Shown in pieces: positions 26,188-40,806 of a DNA stretch of 64,000 nucleotides. The stretch is from NCBI RefSeq assembly GCF_014066305.1, contig NW_023501042.1:1172501-1236500 (forward strand), in the 5' to 3' direction. This DNA is from Letharia columbiana. Taxonomy: Eukaryota > Ascomycota > Lecanoromycetes > Lecanorales > Parmeliaceae. The notes under the pieces are model-generated. The model had not been told where the DNA came from and did not search any database. It was given only the letters and a program-made list of their open reading frames with translations. Positions within the stretch are counted from its first letter, which is position 1; every line of letters starts with the position of its first letter. A program made the translations under genes and the position numbers.

Positions 26188-29100
26188 AATCTATTAAATA
26201 TACTATTATTATATTTTTACTCTTTATTCTTATTCTTTTATTTAAAATTATTTAATTATTATTACTTAATAGCGTTAAATTTAAATTTTAGAATTAAAAT
26301 TATAGACTCTTACTTAATATTATAAATCGAGTTTATAGATACTCTCTAAAAACTTATATTTATATATATAATAATAATAAATTCTTAAAATAAAGAATTA
26401 TAATTATAGAAGCGAAATTTAAATAAATAATACTATTAGAATTATTAGAAAAGCTATATAAGATATTAAGAAAGCTTAAAATAGCGGAGAAGACTAGAAG
26501 AGATAAAGCGAGATAAAAGATTTCAAAAGATATTCTTAAAGAATATTAAAAAAAGTCTATAGATAGCTAGACTATAAATTAAAATACTAAATATATATTA
26601 TAAATAAATATTATTATAATATTATTAGTCTATATTTAATATTATTATAATATTAGAAGAAAATAAAAAAGCGTAGTTTTATATCTTAATCTCTAGAATC
26701 TAGAGATATTTATATTTTATTTTATAATTATAGAAATTTATAATATCTAATTATTTTTATAACTATTCTACTTATTATTAATCTTTTATAATTATATTCT
26801 ATATATCTAATGTCTCTTTTAATAATAAATCTAGAATAATAGATAATAGAAATAATTAGATTCTTATAATTCTATTTAAAAAATAGACTTTTAAAGTTTA
26901 TATATAATAATTATATATAAACTACTAATATAAATACTTCTTTACTTTTTAAATATATTAAATTTTACCTTTTTTAGATATATATTAAATAATAAAAGAT
27001 AGTATTCTTAATAAAGAGATAATAGAATATTAGAGAGCTAATAAAATATAGTTAATAATTTATATAAAAGCGTTAGATAGCGTTAGAATAAGAGAATAAT
27101 TTAGATATTATATAATAGTAATATTAATAATATAACTATAATAAATAAAAAGATATTAATATTATTAGATATAAAAAAAAGCTAATTATATATTTATATT
27201 TAAACCTATTAAGATAAAAGTAAGTAAAAAATATTCGAATTTTCTCATCTCTCTAATTTTTTAATTTATTATCTTTATTCTTTAGATAAAACTTATATTA
27301 TTTATTTATATATTTAAAATCTAATATATAAAATCTTTTATTATCTCTATCTTAATATATTTATAAATTTTAAATATATTAATAAAAAATATAGTAAAAA
27401 AGAATCTTATCTAATCTTAATTCTAATTAAATCTTATCTTTTTTAAATTAATCTCTAATAAAAGATATTAGAAGAATATATCTAAGATTAATACAAAGAA
27501 GTAAAGAATCTAAACTCTAAATTAAAAAAATAGATATTTAATTTTATAAAAGAATTATTATATATCTTCGTTATCTCGCTAATAAAAGATAAATTTTAAA
27601 AATAAGAATAACGATAATAGCTTTAAATATACGCTCTCGAAATTCTATTATAAATTATTTAATTTAATTATATTATTAATAAAGATTAATTCTAAATATC
27701 TAAAGTTATAATATATTATTAAATAAAAAAAAGAATAATAAATTTAATAAATTTAAGATAAAGATTGCTTTATTAAAAAATAACTCTACTATCTAATTTC
27801 TAATATCTATCTTTAAACTTAAAAAAATAAATACTCTTAATAATTTTTTTAAAAAAGTATTAAATAGAGCTAGTAGTATCTTTGATATATATATATATAA
27901 CTTTTAATAAATTTAAAATTTGTTATTAATTTATATATCTAGTAAAATTTAAAATAACTTTTTATACTTTTATTATTAGAGCTATCTATATAGAAAAATA
28001 AAATTATAAAATAAAATTAGAAATAAAAAAAGAGTAATAATAGAATTAACTAAAATAAAAATAATTAAAAGATTTATTTTATTTAGAATATATAAATATA
28101 ATTTTTAATTTTATATTTATTATAATATCTATACTAATAACTTATAAATTAAGATCTAAAATTATATTAAAAATAATAAGAGTTATACTTTTAAAAGTAT
28201 TTTTAAATATATATCGCTTATTAAATTCTTCGTTTTTAAATATTCTTCTAATATATTTAATTAAATCTTCGACTTTATAAATAAATATATTAATATTATA
28301 AAGTCTAATATAAAGCTAATACTTTATTTCTACTTTAAAAATAAATTCTTTTATTCTATTCTCTACTTCTCCGCTATATATCTATTTTTAATATATCTTA
28401 AAATATATAAATTAACTTCGCTATAAGAGTTAAGCTTCTATATAAATTAAATAATAAATCTATAAATCTTATATAACTCTAAATATAGTCAAAATTTTTT
28501 TTTAATATAAATCCTCGTTATAGTGAAGTCTAAAAAGTATTATATTAATATTAAAGATTTTATATATATTAAATTAAAGAAGCGCTATTCTAGATATAAA
28601 TCTATTAATTCTAGTTACATCGAATAAAGATATTAATTATCTATTTTTAGAGAACTTCGTCTTTAAAATAAATATATCTACTTATACTATAAGCTCTATC
28701 TTAATTTAAAAAATATATAATCTCTATTTTCTCTATCTTCTATATAACTCTATTTACTTTCTTACTATAATTCTATAAAAGTATTATATTTTATTATATA
28801 TTACTATTCTACTAAATTAAAAAGAATACTAGATTTTTAGCGAAGATATAATATTATAAAATTTATAATATATAGTATTTATTTTATAAAATAGATATTT
28901 CTTAAAATATATATCTAGATATCTTTTAGACGAGTTTAGTTTTATAATATTTACTTAGTAAAGTAAGCTTATAATATATATAGAATTAAGATATTAATTT
29001 AAAGAAAGAGTTACTTTTAAAGAGTATTTTTATAAATTAAATAATTCTCTTCTATTATCTAATATTATATTATAAAATTATATTTATTATAAATTAATTA

Positions 29101-29292
29101 ATATAGTAAGATATATAATTATTAGATCTTCTTAGAGTAAAACTATTAAATATATTCTAATTACTATAAAATTACAAAGAGTACTTATTTAATATTATAT
29201 TAATCGATATAATATATTTAAATAATAAGAATATTCTTTATAATAATAATATATTCTATTTTATTATTATTACTATAGAATTATATCTAATA

Positions 29293-29338
29293 TCTATTAA
29301 TCTTATCTATTAATCTTATCTATTAATCTTATCTATTA
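29293..29338. repeat. 13-bp tandem repeat
   Basis: Three and a half perfect units of TCTATTAATCTTA. It is short, and its perfection in a heavily mutated block suggests recent slippage after RIP. Confidence 0.65.
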
Positions 29339-30330
29339 TACTTACTTAAGTCTTATCTTTAAACTTTAATATTCTCTATATATTTTTATAAATATTAAAT
29401 TTTTTTTTTTATATAAAAAGATATAATATAGATATTAGAGAAGTATATATTATTATATATTTTAATTTTAATATATACTCTATTTCTTATAGTTAATTTA
29501 TTCTAAATAAATATCTAATATAATAAAATAGATTATTCTATAAAAAATGTCTCTTCTATAAGCGATATATTTATATAATTAAATACTTTCTTATATTAGA
29601 GATAACTTTTAGAATAACGATCTAAGAGTATTATTTATATCTTTATCTACTTTATCTTTATAAAATAAATATTATAGCTTTAAATAGAAGACTCGCTTTT
29701 ATAATTCTCTAATATTAACTTTAATTAGAATATTAGTTTAATAATATATTAATATATTATAGTAGCTAGATAAAAGAGTAATATAATATTAATAGATTTT
29801 TAATAATTAATTATAATATAAAATAAGATAGATAAATAGAGTATATATAGTATTTACTTTTATCTTTATCTTTATAATCTATCTATATAATCTCTCTAGA
29901 GTCTTATTATTATCTTATAATTTAGATTAAAAAAGATATATAAAGCTAGCTATAATCTCTTATCTTTTCTTTTAACTAATTACTCTAGATTTAAAGATAA
30001 AATTTATTATTATAGATTACTACTCGCTTAGCCTCGATTAACTTATTTATATATTCTTTATTTTATATTATACGCTAATAGAGATATATATAAAAATAGT
30101 ATAGTAATATTTAATAATATATCTTTTAAAATTATATCTTAATAATATATTCTATTTAATATTATATTAATATATTATTTAATTAAAGATATTATTATAT
30201 AAGATATAATATTAATAAACTCCAAAAGCGACTTAAGAAGTCTAATAGATTTCGAATAGATTCTAGATAGATATACTCAACAAACCTTTCTTTTACAAAT
30301 AACCACCTTTTCCCCTTTTTTTTAAAAAAA

Positions 30331-30599
<269 letters not shown>

Positions 30600-30948
30600 A
30601 ATTAAATTTTTTTTTTTAAATAAAGGCGATATAAGAGTCTATATATTAAATTATTAATATAATATATTAGTATATTAATAATTTCGATATAACCCCCCTT
30701 ATTCGCGACTCTTACTCTTCTTATTAGAAATATATTTAATATATATTATTTAATTAGAATAATTATCTTAAAATAAGAAATATCTATATTACGAAGATTA
30801 ATAAAAGAGATTCTCTACGATTATAATTATTATTATTTAATAAATATTAATATAATAAATACGCTAAAAATAGCTATAGTTATAATAAATAATAGATAAA
30901 TTATAAAATAATTAAAATAGTTACTAAGTAGAGCTCGAGCTTATAACT
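30600..30948 (-). other. E4 5' leader and primer-binding site
   Basis: Collinear with 54310-54640 of H (TCTATATATTAAATTATTAA, ATATCTATATTACGAAGATT). It ends at GTAGAGCTCGAGCTTATAAC, the reverse complement of the tRNA anticodon-arm primer site that touches the 5' LTR. No coding signal is seen. Confidence 0.7.
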
Positions 30949-31098
30949 TATTAAAATATAAGATAGAATACTTAATTATATTAACTAAAGAGTTCTATAA
31001 AAGAAAAGAGCGACTAGATATAAATATATTAAGATATATCACGTAATTATATCACGTAATCGCCAAGACGCTAAGAGTTACGTGTTATAGTATTAATA
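30949..31098 (-). repeat. 5' LTR of E4
   Basis: TATTAAAATATAAGATAG ... CGCCAAGACGCTAAGAG, about 150 bp. Three former TCACGTGA boxes are visible as ATCACGTAAT twice and GTTACGTG. The last 10-15 bp are divergent (TTATAGTATTAATA in place of ATCCGAATTCCAATA), so the exact right end is uncertain. Confidence 0.72.
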
Positions 31099-31603
31099 TA
31101 ATAATATTTCGCTATAATCTATCTAGCTAATATAGCTATATTTCGATTAAGAAATAAGAGTACTTCTTTATATATTACCCCTTTTATAACTATATTATTT
31201 CTATTTATAGATTTAGCGTTCTATAGATAAAATTAATATCGTTTAAAGCGCTTAACTAATTAGTTAATTTAATAAAATTTTTAATTAATTTAGTACTTAA
31301 GCTCTTTATTCTAATCTCTTATTTTTTAATATAATAATTAAAGATAGTAATAGCGAGATTTCTATAAGGATTATAGCTATTATATAATAAGTATAATTTA
31401 TTATTTAGAGGTCTATAAAGCTTAGAGAGTATTATCGAGTTATCTTAAAGTAAATTAATTAGATATCTAATATTATAATAATATCGCTAAGCGATATAGT
31501 ATTATAATAAAGTTTTCTTCTATTTTTTAAGCACTTAGTTAATAAGCTAGCTAACTTATAAGTAATATATTAAATAAATATTCTATAATCTAGACTTATA
31601 ACC
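31099..31603 (-). other. B 5' leader and primer-binding site
   Basis: Remainder of B upstream of its pol on the - strand, continuing from 13440 across E4. It is RIP-altered with no legible motif until TAGACTTATAACC at 31591-31603, which reads GGTTATAAGTCTA on - and abuts the 5' LTR, as a primer-binding site should. Confidence 0.62.
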
Positions 31604-31742
31604 TATTAAAAGTAATAAATAAAATATTTAATTAATTAGATCTAACTGTAGAGAGTATTACGAATATATATATCGTTAAGTCTCGGCAAATCTTCCTCGC
31701 CTTAACTAACCTTTTAATTTAGTTAGGTAATATATTTCGATA
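31604..31742 (-). repeat. 5' LTR of B
   Basis: TATTAAAAGTAATAAATA ... AATATATTTCGATA, 139 bp. It is collinear with the split left LTR, differing almost only by transitions (for example GGATCTAACTGCAGAGAGC against AGATCTAACTGTAGAGAGT). It is followed by TAGAT, completing the duplication. It is far more RIP-altered than the 3' LTR. Confidence 0.85.
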
Positions 31743-31779
31743 TAGATAAGATAAAAATAATTTAATTAATTTTTATAAG

Positions 31780-32085
31780 AGTTTAATATTGAGTAGCTGA
31801 AGTAAAGTCTAAATTAAATAATTAAAGTAAAGTTTAAGTTAGATAATTAAAGTAAGTTTTAGTATTAAGTAATTAAGATAAAGTTTAAGCTAAGTAATTA
31901 AAGTAAGTTTAATATTAAGTAATTAAAGTAAAGTTTAAGTTAAATAATTAAAGTAAATTTAATATTAGATAATTAAAGTAAAGTTTAAGTTAAGTAGCTA
32001 AAGTAAGTTTAGCGTTAAATAATTAAAATAAAGTTAGAGTTAAGTAGTTAAAGTAAGTTTAGCGTCGAGTAATTAAAGTAAAAGT
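31780..32085 (-). repeat. Minisatellite in H 3' region
   Basis: About 12 units of roughly 25 bp of the same array as E4 and E2, with a few G/C positions kept (GTTTAGCGTCGAGTAATTAA). Unit number differs from E4, so the arrays expanded or contracted independently. The hairpin homologue follows at 32124-32144. Confidence 0.75.
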
Positions 32086-34545
32086 AGTCGAAATTTGAAA
32101 ACGATTATATTAAACTCTAAATTCCACTTTTTATCAAAAAACGGTTTTTTAAATATTTTATTTCTAGGTTATCTAGTATATATCAAAAATTAATTAATTT
32201 AAGACTAAAGGATATTTGTAAAAATAACTAAATAAAATAATTAAAAAGAAATTCCTTATCTTATATATTGTAATTAATTATAAGACTTTTATAAAGTTAT
32301 TTTAGATATCTAATTTTTTAATAATAATAGTTAATAATAATAATAATATAGATAAAAGTATTTTAAAAGAGCTTTAAAGATTTAATTGCGATAGCGATAA
32401 TAGCGCTAAAGAAATAGCTATTTTAGTATAAAATAACGAGTTTATAGAGTATTAAGTCTGAGGTTTAGCGGGTAATTTAAATAAATTACTTAAATTATAA
32501 AGACTAATAAAATAGCTTCTCTAAAGTTAAAGTTAGTTTTTCTAAATAAGTAATATTATAGACGATATTTTAATTTAATTAGTATATAAAACTTTTTAAA
32601 TTTATTCTTAGATAGTGCCTTAATAAGTTTATTAGTTATTTATTATTCGATAAAAATATATTTAAGAATAACGATATTAGTGATAACTTATTTTTATATA
32701 TAATAATATTAAATATTAAATATTAATATACTTAATATATATATAAAATTAAGAATTTTTAATAAGAGTTATAATATTCTAGATATTATAATAGATAATA
32801 ATAATTTATATATATTTAGCGCTAAGATTAAGTTAATTAAAAAGTTTATATAATTAAATTATTTTTTTAATAATCTATATCTAACTAATATATTCGATTT
32901 TATAAGAAAATAGCGTTATAATAAATTATTATTTTAATAATTAATTAATAATAATACTATTTATATTAAAGATATAATTAAAGATAAAATATTAAATATT
33001 CTAATTATTTATTTAATTTATATTTATATAATTAGTAAGTAGTTTTAAATCTCTTTTAAATATTAATTATTAGTTTTTAATATTATTTAGATATTAAAAG
33101 ATACGCTTAATAATCTTTTAATAAGATTTATCGAGATTTAAGATATATCTAAAGATTATTAAAATAGCGAATATAAGATTAAGTTAAATATTATATATTA
33201 TATATATAAATAATCTTATAATTAATTAATAGATATAGCGAGATTAATCGATAGAGATAAAATTATCTTTAGCGATATAAAACTTATCGCTATTAATAAG
33301 AGTAAACGATAATATAAAACTTAATATATTATATTTCTTTAGAATTTTTTTAATATAATCTTTTTAATTAAAATATAGAATTTAATTAGTATAATCTTTA
33401 ATAATTATTATATTAAGATAATAGATATAAAATCTTAAATTAATTATCTCGAACTTCTTATTAAACTTATTCTTAATATTTTATATTTTAATTTTATCGA
33501 AATTAATAAATAAAATATTATCTATATAAATAGTAATAATAATAATATTATTAATAAATATAGAGAGATTAATAATAATAAATTTAAAATCTAATTTTTT
33601 TAAATAAGTTATAAAAGTATTATATTAAATTTTAGAAGATTACTTTAAATCGTAAAATATTTTAATAAGCTTAGTATATATCTTATTTTTTTAGCCTTTA
33701 ATTTTAAAGCTAATAAATTAAATAATATAAATTATCTTTTTAATATTATTATATAGAAAGATAATTTTAATATTTATTTATTTAAGCTTTCAATCTAAGA
33801 TAATTATTAGTATAAAGATCGCTTTATAATTTATAAACTTAATAATAGAGACGAAGATTTCGTTAAAGTCAATCTCTTTTTATTATTTAAAGTCGCGAAT
33901 AATTTAGCGAGCTTTATATTATATAATCTCCTCTATAAAATTACATTTAAGTTTATAAATTTATCAATCTCTTAAAATATATATATTTAATAAGAAATTT
34001 ATTAGAGTTTAAGTCTTATTAATAGTAAATAAATTAACTTCTTTTTTTATAATAATTTTCTAATATATCTTATAATAAGAATTTAATATAGTTTTTTTAT
34101 AAATTTAAGATTTATAAAGTTTAAAAGAGAAGGTTTTTATTAATAGCGCTAGGGGATTTAAAGAAATTCTCTATATACTTTTAAGATATTAAATAAATAA
34201 TTTATTATTAAAATTAAATTAAAATTATTTATAAAGCGAGTAATAAGTTTAAAAAACGCTATTATAGAGGCTATAGAGAGTATTTTATTATTAAATATAT
34301 TAGATAATTATTTTTCTAAAGATCTCGAATTAGCTGAAGCTACTAGCTAAGCCTTTTTAAGAATTTAGATAAAATTAAATAAATTATTAACTTTATTTTT
34401 AATAAAAATTATTTATCTCTTTTAATAATTCTCTTCTAGAATTATAAATAAAGAGAAAAAATAATTCTCGAGATAATTAATAATTTTAATAAGTCGGTAA
34501 TCGTTATGATAAGCTACCATTTTAATATTATTATATATATTCTTC
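32086..34545 (-). pseudogene. H pol pseudogene, 3' part (RT and RNase H)
   Basis: On the - strand RNase H remnants lie at about 32570-33010 and the RT active site reads YIDN at 33517-33528 (YVDD ancestrally), preceded and followed by blocks alignable with E4 and E2. 32086-32480 is non-coding. The reading is interrupted at 34545 by the LINE and resumes at 40807. Stops are numerous. Confidence 0.8.
34530..34545. repeat. 16-bp target duplication of the LINE, left copy
   Basis: ATTATATATATTCTTC, identical to 40791-40806. The empty site is preserved in E4 near 16481-16500 as a single copy, which confirms that the duplication arose at insertion. Length and AT-rich target fit target-primed reverse transcription. 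Confidence 0.85.
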
Positions 34546-35299
34546 CTTTCAGAGGTATCGCCGGCGACGGTGACACGTTCTAGGGGCGCTGGCAGCGGTG
34601 TCTCGCTGGCAATGCTTAAGTTTATATGTGGTGCCTTGACGTAATAACTCTAAGAGCTTAATATCTAAGAAATTTAATTATAGGCTCTTAACTATTTTCT
34701 AATAAAGTATCTCTATACCTCTACTAAATATCTAAAAAAAATAAAAAAATTATATAATAGATAAAGTCTTTTTATTATCTTAATAGATTACTCTACTTAA
34801 TACTTCGCTATTACTATATTACTCTTTAAAATATATATATATTATAATATAAAAAACTTTTCTATTAGAATAAAGTAGCTAAAAGAAATAATAATTAAAA
34901 TCTAAAAATTAAAGATTTTATTAGAAAATATATTTTAAAAAATTTAAATTAAAATATAATATAGATATTTAATATATTATATTAATTATTAATATAATAC
35001 TATAATATTAATATCTAACTCTATTAAGATTATTATAAAAAAATCTTCTCTAGATTAATAATTTAAAATTATTAATAAATAATTTATTAATAATTAGTTA
35101 AATAATAAAGTAATATAAGAGAAAAATATATTATTAGAGTATAATTTATTTTTAAATAAGCTATAATCTAATAATAAAGTAGATTTAATATCTATTAAGT
35201 CTTATTAATCTTCTCTCTTTTATTATAAAAAACGTTTTAATCTAAACTTCTTAGAGAGATAAATCGCTAATAAAAAGAATATTAATTAATATATATTAA

Positions 35300-37100
35300 A
35301 GAAGTAGAAGAGAAAAAAAGTAAAAGAGAGCTAAAAAGAATAGATAATATAAGAAGAGATAGAGAGTAGTAAAGGAGTTAAGATTAAGGGGAGAAGACTT
35401 TTTTTAATCTTATAAATTTTATAAATAAAATTATTAATTATAAGACTGCGATAGATTAACGAGAAAAATAATTTCTTTATCTTTATTATTTAAAATATTA
35501 ATTTCTAAATAAGAATAAATTAATATTCTTAACTCTCTTTAATTATTAATAAAGAAAAAAATAAAGAAGGCTTAGCTATAGAAAACGAGCTCGATTTATA
35601 CTTTATCTTCGATAATAAAAAGTAAGATATCGAGAGAAATAGCTCTATTAAGTTATATTAAATCGAAGTTTAAGTCTAAATTATAATCTCTATATATATT
35701 AATATAAGAGAATAAGATAATATCTACTCGTCGTAGTAAGAAAGAAGAAGATATCGTTATTTTAACGATATCGGCCCTTAAAAATAATAAATAACTTTAT
35801 TTAAAAATATTATCTAAATTATAAGAAAAGTAGAATAAACTAACTCTAAAATAAATTATAAAGAAATTAAAGAAAATTATAGAGTTTAAAAATATAATAT
35901 TTATAGAATTTTATAATATTAAAAATTAGATAATATACTATTACTCTTCTATTATTATAAAAGAAATTAAAAATTAAAGCTTTTATATTAGTTTAGCGAT
36001 TATATATATTATTAAATATTATATAAGAGAGCTTTAAATATATATAATAAATAAGAGTTCGCTAAATATTATAGATTTTTATTTTCTAGCTATATAGATA
36101 GTAGAAGTAAAAAACTTTAAAGATCTAAAATTCTAAATAAGATATTAAAAGTTTAAAGGCGTTATAAGTAGTAAGATTATAATTATTTTTAAAAAAAGTT
36201 TTAAAGTATATAGCTTCGAGTTTGCGATTAAGTAATTAAGATTAAAATATAATAAAGCGTTTAGTATTAGATTTAGACTAGTAAACTTAATTAAGATATA
36301 TAATATTTATAAGAAAAGTATATTTAATAATTAAGTGTGAGAAACTATAGACGCTAAAATCTATAAATATTAAAAAATTCTTTCTTATAAAGAATAAATT
36401 TACTATATTATAATTATAACTATATATAAAATATAAATAATCTTACTTAATATTTATTTAATTCTAAATTTAGATTATTTTAGAAAAATATATAATATAA
36501 TATAGAGTTATAGGGTTAATATTCTATTACTTTAAGAGATAAATCTATTTAATAAAATTACGAAATATTATAAAAGATTATTCTTATAAATAATTATTAT
36601 AATTTATTAAGTTAAAAAGAATAAAGTCGCTATTATTATAAATATTAAATCTATAAAATAATAGAGAGATAGAGACTTAAATTATATTATTTATAAAGAA
36701 AGTAATAAAAGAATTCTAGTCTATAAGATTAAATATAAAAAATATATATTTATAATAATATCGATATACGCTTTAATTAAAGAAGATAAAAGGTTATTAT
36801 AATTAAAAGTAAATATAAAAGCGCTTAAATAAATATTGCTATAAATATCTTATAATATAATAGAAAGAGATTAAAATCTTACGCTAATCGCTATAGATAA
36901 AGTTTTTATAATTTCTTTATCTCTCTTATAGCTATAAGCGTTATTCGAATTATTATTAAATCTTAATAAAAATAGTATATACTATTTAGTGAACGATTAG
37001 AGGATTTAAAATTTAAATTTTAGAGTTTTTATATACTTCTTAGAGAGTAGAATTCTAGTTTCTAGAATTAATTAAATCTATATTTAAAATAACTAGTTAG
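35300..37100 (+). pseudogene. LINE first ORF region (gag-like), eroded
   Basis: LINEs of fungi carry an RNA-binding first ORF upstream of the endonuclease/RT ORF, and this interval is in that position. A cysteine/histidine knuckle may be hinted at near 36295-36340, where TAT codons fall at knuckle-like spacing, but RIP has altered too much to assert it. No start or stop can be assigned. Confidence 0.3.
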
Positions 37101-40100
37101 AAAAGTTAGAGAGTTAAAAGATAGCGCTTAATAGATTATCTATCAATTATAAAATTATAATAATTATAATAAAAATAATCTCTATAATTACTTAAGAACC
37201 CGAGCGATAAAAATTATCGTTTTTACTTCTATAAAGAAATTAAATATAAGCCTTATATATAGAGACATTATAAATACTTCTAAAAAAAAATCTAATAGAA
37301 GAATAAATAATTTATAAGATATTGATAGTATAATTTATAAAATAAATTATAAAGGATAATTATAAGATAAATTAGAAATTTAAGTATAATTTATAGCGTA
37401 ATCGCCTATAACTATAAAAGAAAAAATATCTTAAATTATTAAATTTTAAGTTAGAGAAAATAATAATAATTATTAAAACGCGTAAGAAATAGCTTATAGA
37501 TATATATAATTAATTTTATTTTTATAATATTATAGCTAAATATCTTATTCTTAATAAAAAGCTAATAAAATAATTTTTCGCGAGAATTAGGCGTATAAAA
37601 TTATAGCTTTATTAAGACTTTAAAAAATAACTAAAAAGAGATATATATAAATTTAAAGAATATTCTTTAAATAGTAATTAATTATTATCGAAATCTTTAT
37701 AATATAAAACCTTTAGATAAGAGAGCTTAAAACGAAATTCTGCGGTATATAATAGATCGAATAAGTTTAATAGATATTACTAAAATAAAGAACTCTATCA
37801 AAGCTTAAGAGATACGAATTACTATTTATTAAATATTCTTAGAAATCTCGCTAGATAAAGACGACCTTTTAAGCGAGTTCTATAAGGTTATTATAGAATA
37901 AGAGAAGAAGAAAAAAGAAGAAATTCTAATTATTATCGCTTAGTTAATCTTTTTTTATAATTAGATATAGCGGAAGTAGAAGCTTCTAAAGTATTAAATA
38001 AATAAGATTCTAATTATTCTTTTTAAAAATAAAGAAGAATAAATCGATATCAAGAATTATTATTTTCTATTTATTATAAATATAAATTATAAAATCTTTA
38101 TAAATATTCTAATATAATATCTAATAAAAGCTCTAGATAAGATAATTAACGAATAACAATTAGTCTTCTTATTAAAGAGATTTATTAATAATAATATTAA
38201 AATAATTTAATTTCTAATAGCTAAATATAAATTTATTAAAAAGTTATTATAAAAGTAAGAAGAAATCGCTATTCTTTTTTTAATTAGAAAAAAGTATATA
38301 ATTAAGTTAGCTATAAGTTTCTTCTAACGATTCTAAAAGAATTAGATATATTTAATAAATTTATTATCTAAATATAACTTATCTATAAAAAAGCTAAAAT
38401 TAAAATTTATATTAATAATTATATTAAAGAAATAATTATAATATAAAGTAATATAAGATAAGAGAATCTTCTAAGCTATCTTCTATTTATAATTATAATT
38501 AAAGATCTTACTCGATATATTATCTATAACTCTTAAATTTTAAAAGTATAAATAAGAAATAAAGTATTAAAGATAATAATATATATTAATAATATAATAA
38601 TTATAATATAATTTTAAGTAGAGATAGATATTATAATAGCGGTTTTAAGAGTTTATTACGCTATAATTAACGCGAGAATTAATTAAAATAAATTATATAT
38701 ACTATATATAGAAAATATTATTTATATTTATATTATTAATATAAAGAAAATTTTCTTTAATAATCTTTATAAATATTTAAAAATATTAATTAAAGTAAAT
38801 ATTAATCTTTAGCTAGATGATTTTTAAGCTAAAATTCTATAAAAGATTAAAAAATTAATATAAAATTAATTACGATTTTATTTATCCCTTAAAAATAAAG
38901 TAATAATTAAAATTATCTTTATAATGTCCTTTTTTAGATTTACTCTACGATTTCTATATATATTTTTAGCGATACGCGACGAGTTAGAAAAGAAGTATTA
39001 TAAGTTAATATAAGATAATAAAATTCGAGATATTATTCGCGATCTTTACTTTTATTATTAGATAAAAGAGAATAAAATCGAGATAATTAATTTATAAGTT
39101 ATTATTAATAAAAGTATTATAACTATAATTAATAGAGTAATTAACTCTCTCGAATTAATATAAACTATTCTAGCTAAAAATATTCTAGCGTTATATACTC
39201 GAAATCTCTTATATACTCTAATATTTACTAATTTTTAAATAACTTAATTCTTTAATTAGCTTAATTATATTCTAAAGCTAATATAAACTATTAAATAATA
39301 ATAAAAAAAAATTTATATAAATCCTTTAAGTTAAATCTTTTTAAATTATTATAAAACTATTAATAATACTAATATTCTATTATTCGTTATTAAGAAAAAA
39401 TAATTTAGAAAATATAAAAAAGTTTAACTTCGAGATCTAACGAGCTCTATAAAATAAGAATATTAGAGTCTTAGAAGATATATAAAACTTAATATATACG
39501 ATCTTTATAATTTTAGCTAGAATAATATATAGTAAGTATTCTTTCTAGATCGACTATACTATTAATAGATTAATCTCTAACGCTATTTTATTAAATTAAT
39601 ATTTATTACTTTTAATTCTATATATATAAAGACTAGATATATTTCGATAGAAATATTTTATAGAAATTAACGATTATTTTATTTCTCTATCGAAGATTAG
39701 CTTTTAATAAGTCTATCTTATAATCTTAAGCGAGAGATTAAAAGCCATTAATTTTAGCGATAAAATTAAAAACTCTATTTTTATTTATTAGCGTTATTAT
39801 AGATTAAGAGTCTTAATAAATAAGATATAAGCTGCGACTTATAATAAGTTTAGAATATCGCGTATAGAGAATCTTCTCTAGCGATTACTCTATAAGAAGA
39901 TTTAATTAAAAATTAATTTTATTTAGATATTAATATAATAATAATTATACTCTATTTATAGTATTAATTAATTTTTATTTTATATATAAATCGAGTATAT
40001 AGTATTAAAAGCGATATAAAAAGAGTTTTTTATTATTTTAAATCGATTAACTTTTAATCTAATACTTAAAATAAGAATTATTAATAAGATAATCGCGTTT

Positions 40101-40560
40101 ATAATATTTAGTCTTAATCTAAAAAATATTAATAAGAGATAATAAAATATCCTCTATTAGGCTACTATTTAGATCTTATAAAAGTATTATCTCTTATATA
40201 ATTTTAGCGATTTAATTATATATTAATTCTTAAATATCGTTTAGAGTTATTATCGAACTTTAGTTTAAAAGTAAATCCTTATAAATCGAGTTCTATATCT
40301 CTATAAAAGATATTAAATTAAGAAGTATAATATATAAATATTTAAAAACCTTTAAAGAGAGCTTCTCGATTAAATAAAGGTTTATAAAAACTCTATTTAT
40401 TTAATATTTAATTTTTTTATAATAATAAGTTAGATCGAGTATAGAGTAGTAGAAGTAATTAAAAAGCTAAATAATATTATAAAGAATAAGAATATAGATA
40501 TTAGCGATATTAGTAATTAAAATAAATTAATAAATCTAAATCTATTATTTAAATAGTTTT
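37100..40560 (+). pseudogene. LINE second ORF: reverse transcriptase pseudogene
   Basis: RT blocks are readable on +. Around 37990-38100 is a block in the place of the family's N-Y-R-P-x-S motif. Around 38140-38230 are remnants of I-N-x-x-Q-x-A-F-L-P-G-R. Around 38440-38500 is an R-Q-G-x-x-L-S-x-L-L-F-type block. At 38582-38593 is YINN, the mutated YADD catalytic site, followed by I-I-I. An apurinic-type endonuclease should precede RT (about 37100-37800) but is not legible. Gln and Trp codons have become stops throughout. In life it would nick target DNA and copy its RNA in place. Confidence 0.75.
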
Positions 40561-40806
40561 CTAATTTTTTATTTATACTCTTTTATTTTTAATTTTATTT
40601 AATTTAGCGTTAATTTAGTAGAGTTACTCGATATAGTCTTTCTCTATAAAGACCTTTACGCGGTATTCTATATATACTCGAGCGCGAGTAATTTACGAGT
40701 TCGAGTTTCTATAGATTTTTAGATAGGGTACCTTCGTTAAGGCGGCTATCTCAGCTAAATAGCCGAATAAAATAAACAACTTTTAAATTAATTATATATA
40801 TTCTTC

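Larger units (their letters stand above)
34546..40790 (+). mobile_element. Non-LTR retrotransposon (LINE), 6.2 kb
   Basis: It has no terminal repeats and a 16-bp target duplication. The 5' end (34546-34640) is GC-rich and almost free of RIP (GGTATCGCCGGCGACGGTG). The 3' end is better preserved too (GGTACCTTCGTTAAGGCGG, then AATAAAATAAACAAC before an A/T tail). The coding strand is +. The full-length 5' end is notable, since most LINE copies are truncated. The clade (Tad-like or L1-like) cannot be settled from the eroded RT. Confidence 0.82.

Noticed and set aside
20161..30262. Opposed AATCTATT motifs taken as terminal inverted repeats of a DNA transposon
   Set aside because: The motif is short and AT-rich, lies far from the block's left edge and is not paired with a target duplication; kept only as a weak hint in the findings.
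31591..31614. TAGACTTATAACCTATTAAAAG thought to be a fragment of the TRIM end
   Set aside because: The similarity comes from the shared primer site next to an LTR that starts TATTAAAAGTA by RIP. The TAGAT duplication and the match to 2287 show that it is the 5' LTR of B.
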